DNA of 6,630 nt, from NCBI GenBank assembly GCA_910586175.1, contig CAJUIJ010000138.1, positions 1 through 6,630 on the forward strand, read 5' to 3'. Of this stretch, positions 5,397 through 6,630 are shown piece by piece; the stretch's first letter is position 1; each line of letters starts with the position of its first letter. Made by a program: the position numbers and the translations under genes. The notes beneath the pieces are model-generated. The model did not search any database. It was given only the letters and a program-made list of their open reading frames with translations, and was not told the DNA's origin. The DNA is from an uncultured Muribaculaceae bacterium. GTDB lineage: Bacteria > Bacteroidota > Bacteroidia > Bacteroidales > Muribaculaceae.

Positions 5397-6197
5397 ATGC
5401 GCAAATTTCTCCTATTAATACCCTTGATGGCATTGCTGGCCTCATGCACCGAATATACCAAGGTGCTTAAGAGCCGCGATGTGGATTACAAATTCGATTA
5501 TGCCAAGCGAGCATACGAAGAGAAAAAATATGTACAGGCCTCCACTATATTAGGTGAGATATACACACCGTTGAGAGGCACTTCGAAAGGTGAGGAGGCA
5601 CTCTATCTCCTCGCCATGTCATATTATGAGAATCAGGACTACGAAAACTCCAACCTCTATTTCAAGACTTACTATCAGCGTTATCCGAAAGGCAAGTTTG
5701 CAGAGCTCTCACATTTCTATTCGGGTTATGGATTCTACAAGGATTCTCCCGATGCTCAGCTCGACCAGACCTATACGATTAAGGCGATAGAAGAGCTTAA
5801 GAACTTCTTGGAGAAATACCCGAAGAGCGAGAAAATCAAGGAAGCTCAAGATGCAATCTTCGAAATGCAAGACAAACTTACGCTCAAAGAGTTGCAAAAC
5901 GCACAGCTATACTACAACCTCGGCAACTTCATGGGCAACAACTACGAGTCGGCAGTGATTGTGTCGCGCAACGCCTTAAAGGATTATCCCTATTCAAAAT
6001 ATAAGGAAGATTTTGAATTTCTGATTCTGAAGTCTAAATTTCAGATGGCAAAAAACAGTGTGGACGAAAAGATGGCTGAACGTTACAACGATGTAATAGA
6101 TGAGTATTACGCGTTTGTCAACAATTATCCGGAGACCAAACATTCAAAAGAGGCAGAAACAATCTTGAAGATAGCCCAATCGCACGTTAACAAATAA
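5397..6197 (+). CDS. bamD: BamD-like outer membrane protein assembly lipoprotein
   Basis: The 266-residue product begins with a lipoprotein signal peptide: MRK, a hydrophobic stretch, and the lipobox LASC with lipidated Cys17. The mature part is a chain of TPR-like helical pairs (YAKRAYEEKKYVQAS, EEALYLLAMSYYENQDYENS, YFKTYYQRYPKGKFAELSHFY, AIEELKNFLEKYPKSEKIKEA, and a last pair ending in NNYPETKHSKEAETIL). This is the YfiO/BamD architecture; E. coli BamD has 245 residues. BamD works with BamA at the inner face of the outer membrane to fold beta-barrel proteins. Its place directly before the omega gene matches the arrangement I recall from Bacteroides. The ATG at 5397 follows an A-rich leader without a Shine-Dalgarno sequence. 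Base use resembles the neighbours, with no sign of transfer. Confidence 0.93.
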   Translation: MRKFLLLIPLMALLASCTEYTKVLKSRDVDYKFDYAKRAYEEKKYVQASTILGEIYTPLRGTSKGEEALYLLAMSYYENQDYENSNLYFKTYYQRYPKGKFAELSHFYSGYGFYKDSPDAQLDQTYTIKAIEELKNFLEKYPKSEKIKEAQDAIFEMQDKLTLKELQNAQLYYNLGNFMGNNYESAVIVSRNALKDYPYSKYKEDFEFLILKSKFQMAKNSVDEKMAERYNDVIDEYYAFVNNYPETKHSKEAETILKIAQSHVNK

Positions 6198-6294
6198 ACG
6201 GCGTTAGGGTTGCCACGAGAAGATAAGACTTCAATACCCGACAGACTACAAAGAAAAAGGAGACGTCGAAGAGAGATGGACACAATAAGCCACC

Positions 6295-6302
6295 TATCTT
6301 TG
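6295..6302 (+). promoter_or_regulatory. Promoter -7 box for the omega subunit gene
   Basis: TATCTTTG matches TAnnTTTG and lies 30 bases before the ATG at 6333. The predicted leader of about 24 bases (AATAATAAAACATAAAAGC region) is A-rich, as is usual for strongly translated Bacteroidetes genes. The 135-base gap after bamD contains no clear terminator, so read-through from bamD is also likely. Confidence 0.6.
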
Positions 6303-6332
6303 TGCGTCTAATAATAAAACATAAAAGCATTT

Positions 6333-6630
6333 ATGGATTATAAGAAAACCAACGCACCGCTCACCACAGTTACCCGCGACATGATAGCCATGGCAGAACA
6401 GACGGGCAATGTATACGAGACCGTGTGCATCATCGGTAAGAGAGCCAACCAGATTTCGATGGATTTGAAAAAGGAACTTGAGAAAAAGCTCCAGGAGTTC
6501 ACATCGTCGGCCGACAATCTTGAAGAGGTGTCTGAAAACCGCGAGCAGATTGAGATTTCCCGTTATTACGAGAAACTCCCGAAACCCACGCTCCTCGCCA
6601 CTCAGGAATATGTGGAGCACAAGCTTTACT
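6333..6630 (+). CDS. rpoZ: RNA polymerase omega subunit, Bacteroidetes type (3' end cut)
   Basis: Ninety-nine codons are present before the window ends, with no stop. The protein starts MDYKKTNAPLTTVTRD and contains GNVYETVCIIGKRANQIS (25-42), a charged helix (MDLKKELEKKLQEF), NLEEVSENREQIEISRYYE (62-80) and KLPKPTLLATQEYVE. This is, from memory, the highly conserved Bacteroidetes protein annotated as omega/Rpb6; the VxIIxKRANQI segment corresponds to the omega helix that clamps the beta-prime C-terminus and helps RNA polymerase assembly. The family is about 110 residues long, so only around ten residues should be missing. In Bacteroides I recall a small DUF4293 membrane protein next, which would fall outside the window. 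A TAnnTTTG box gives it its own promoter. Confidence 0.9.
   Translation, partial: MDYKKTNAPLTTVTRDMIAMAEQTGNVYETVCIIGKRANQISMDLKKELEKKLQEFTSSADNLEEVSENREQIEISRYYEKLPKPTLLATQEYVEHKLY

Noticed and set aside
6294..6620. 108-residue minus-strand frame opposite the omega gene
   Set aside because: The plus strand encodes the conserved omega protein with its own promoter box and A-rich leader; the antisense peptide has no recognisable feature.

Overview
The window looks like ordinary chromosomal DNA from a member of the Bacteroidales, quite possibly Muribaculaceae or a near relative. The reasons are a Bacteroidetes-type RNA polymerase omega protein at the right edge, a BamD lipoprotein directly upstream of it, three TAnnTTTG promoter boxes, A-rich leaders with little Shine-Dalgarno sequence, and a short Bacteroidales-style HPPK. 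The family placement is inference; the phylum and order are well supported by the gene set.

Layout from left to right. (1) Positions 63-317 (+) encode a small two-helix membrane protein. (2) Positions 318-564 hold no gene. They contain three 55-base-period GC-rich direct repeats, an inverted copy of the same repeat, and an AT-rich hairpin with a T-run that may end the leftward operon. (3) Positions 565-5261 on the minus strand form a tight five-gene operon, transcribed right to left: a membrane-anchored PASTA protein, an RluD-type pseudouridine synthase, a PlsB/PlsC-like acyltransferase, a membrane metallophosphoesterase, and a short HPPK-like protein. Junctions are 10 nt, a 4-nt ATGA overlap, 1 nt and 1 nt. 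(4) A divergent promoter region at about 5262-5396 has a perfect TAACTTTG box facing each way, and a hairpin in the bamD leader. (5) On the plus strand bamD (5397-6197) is followed by a 135-nt gap with another TAnnTTTG box and then the omega subunit gene, cut by the window edge.

Together the genes are housekeeping: envelope biogenesis (BamD, PASTA protein, acyltransferase, perhaps the phosphoesterase), ribosome maturation (RluD), folate synthesis (HPPK-like) and transcription (omega). I see no phage, defence, CRISPR or transfer genes. The least explained element is the repeat cluster at 342-531. Its copies differ mainly by paired substitutions that keep a small GGA-loop hairpin intact. Other points worth a second look are the PASTA gene start (probably GTG at 5261, not the longer TTG frame), the bamD leader hairpin, the HX5D spacing in the acyltransferase, and missing HPPK residues.
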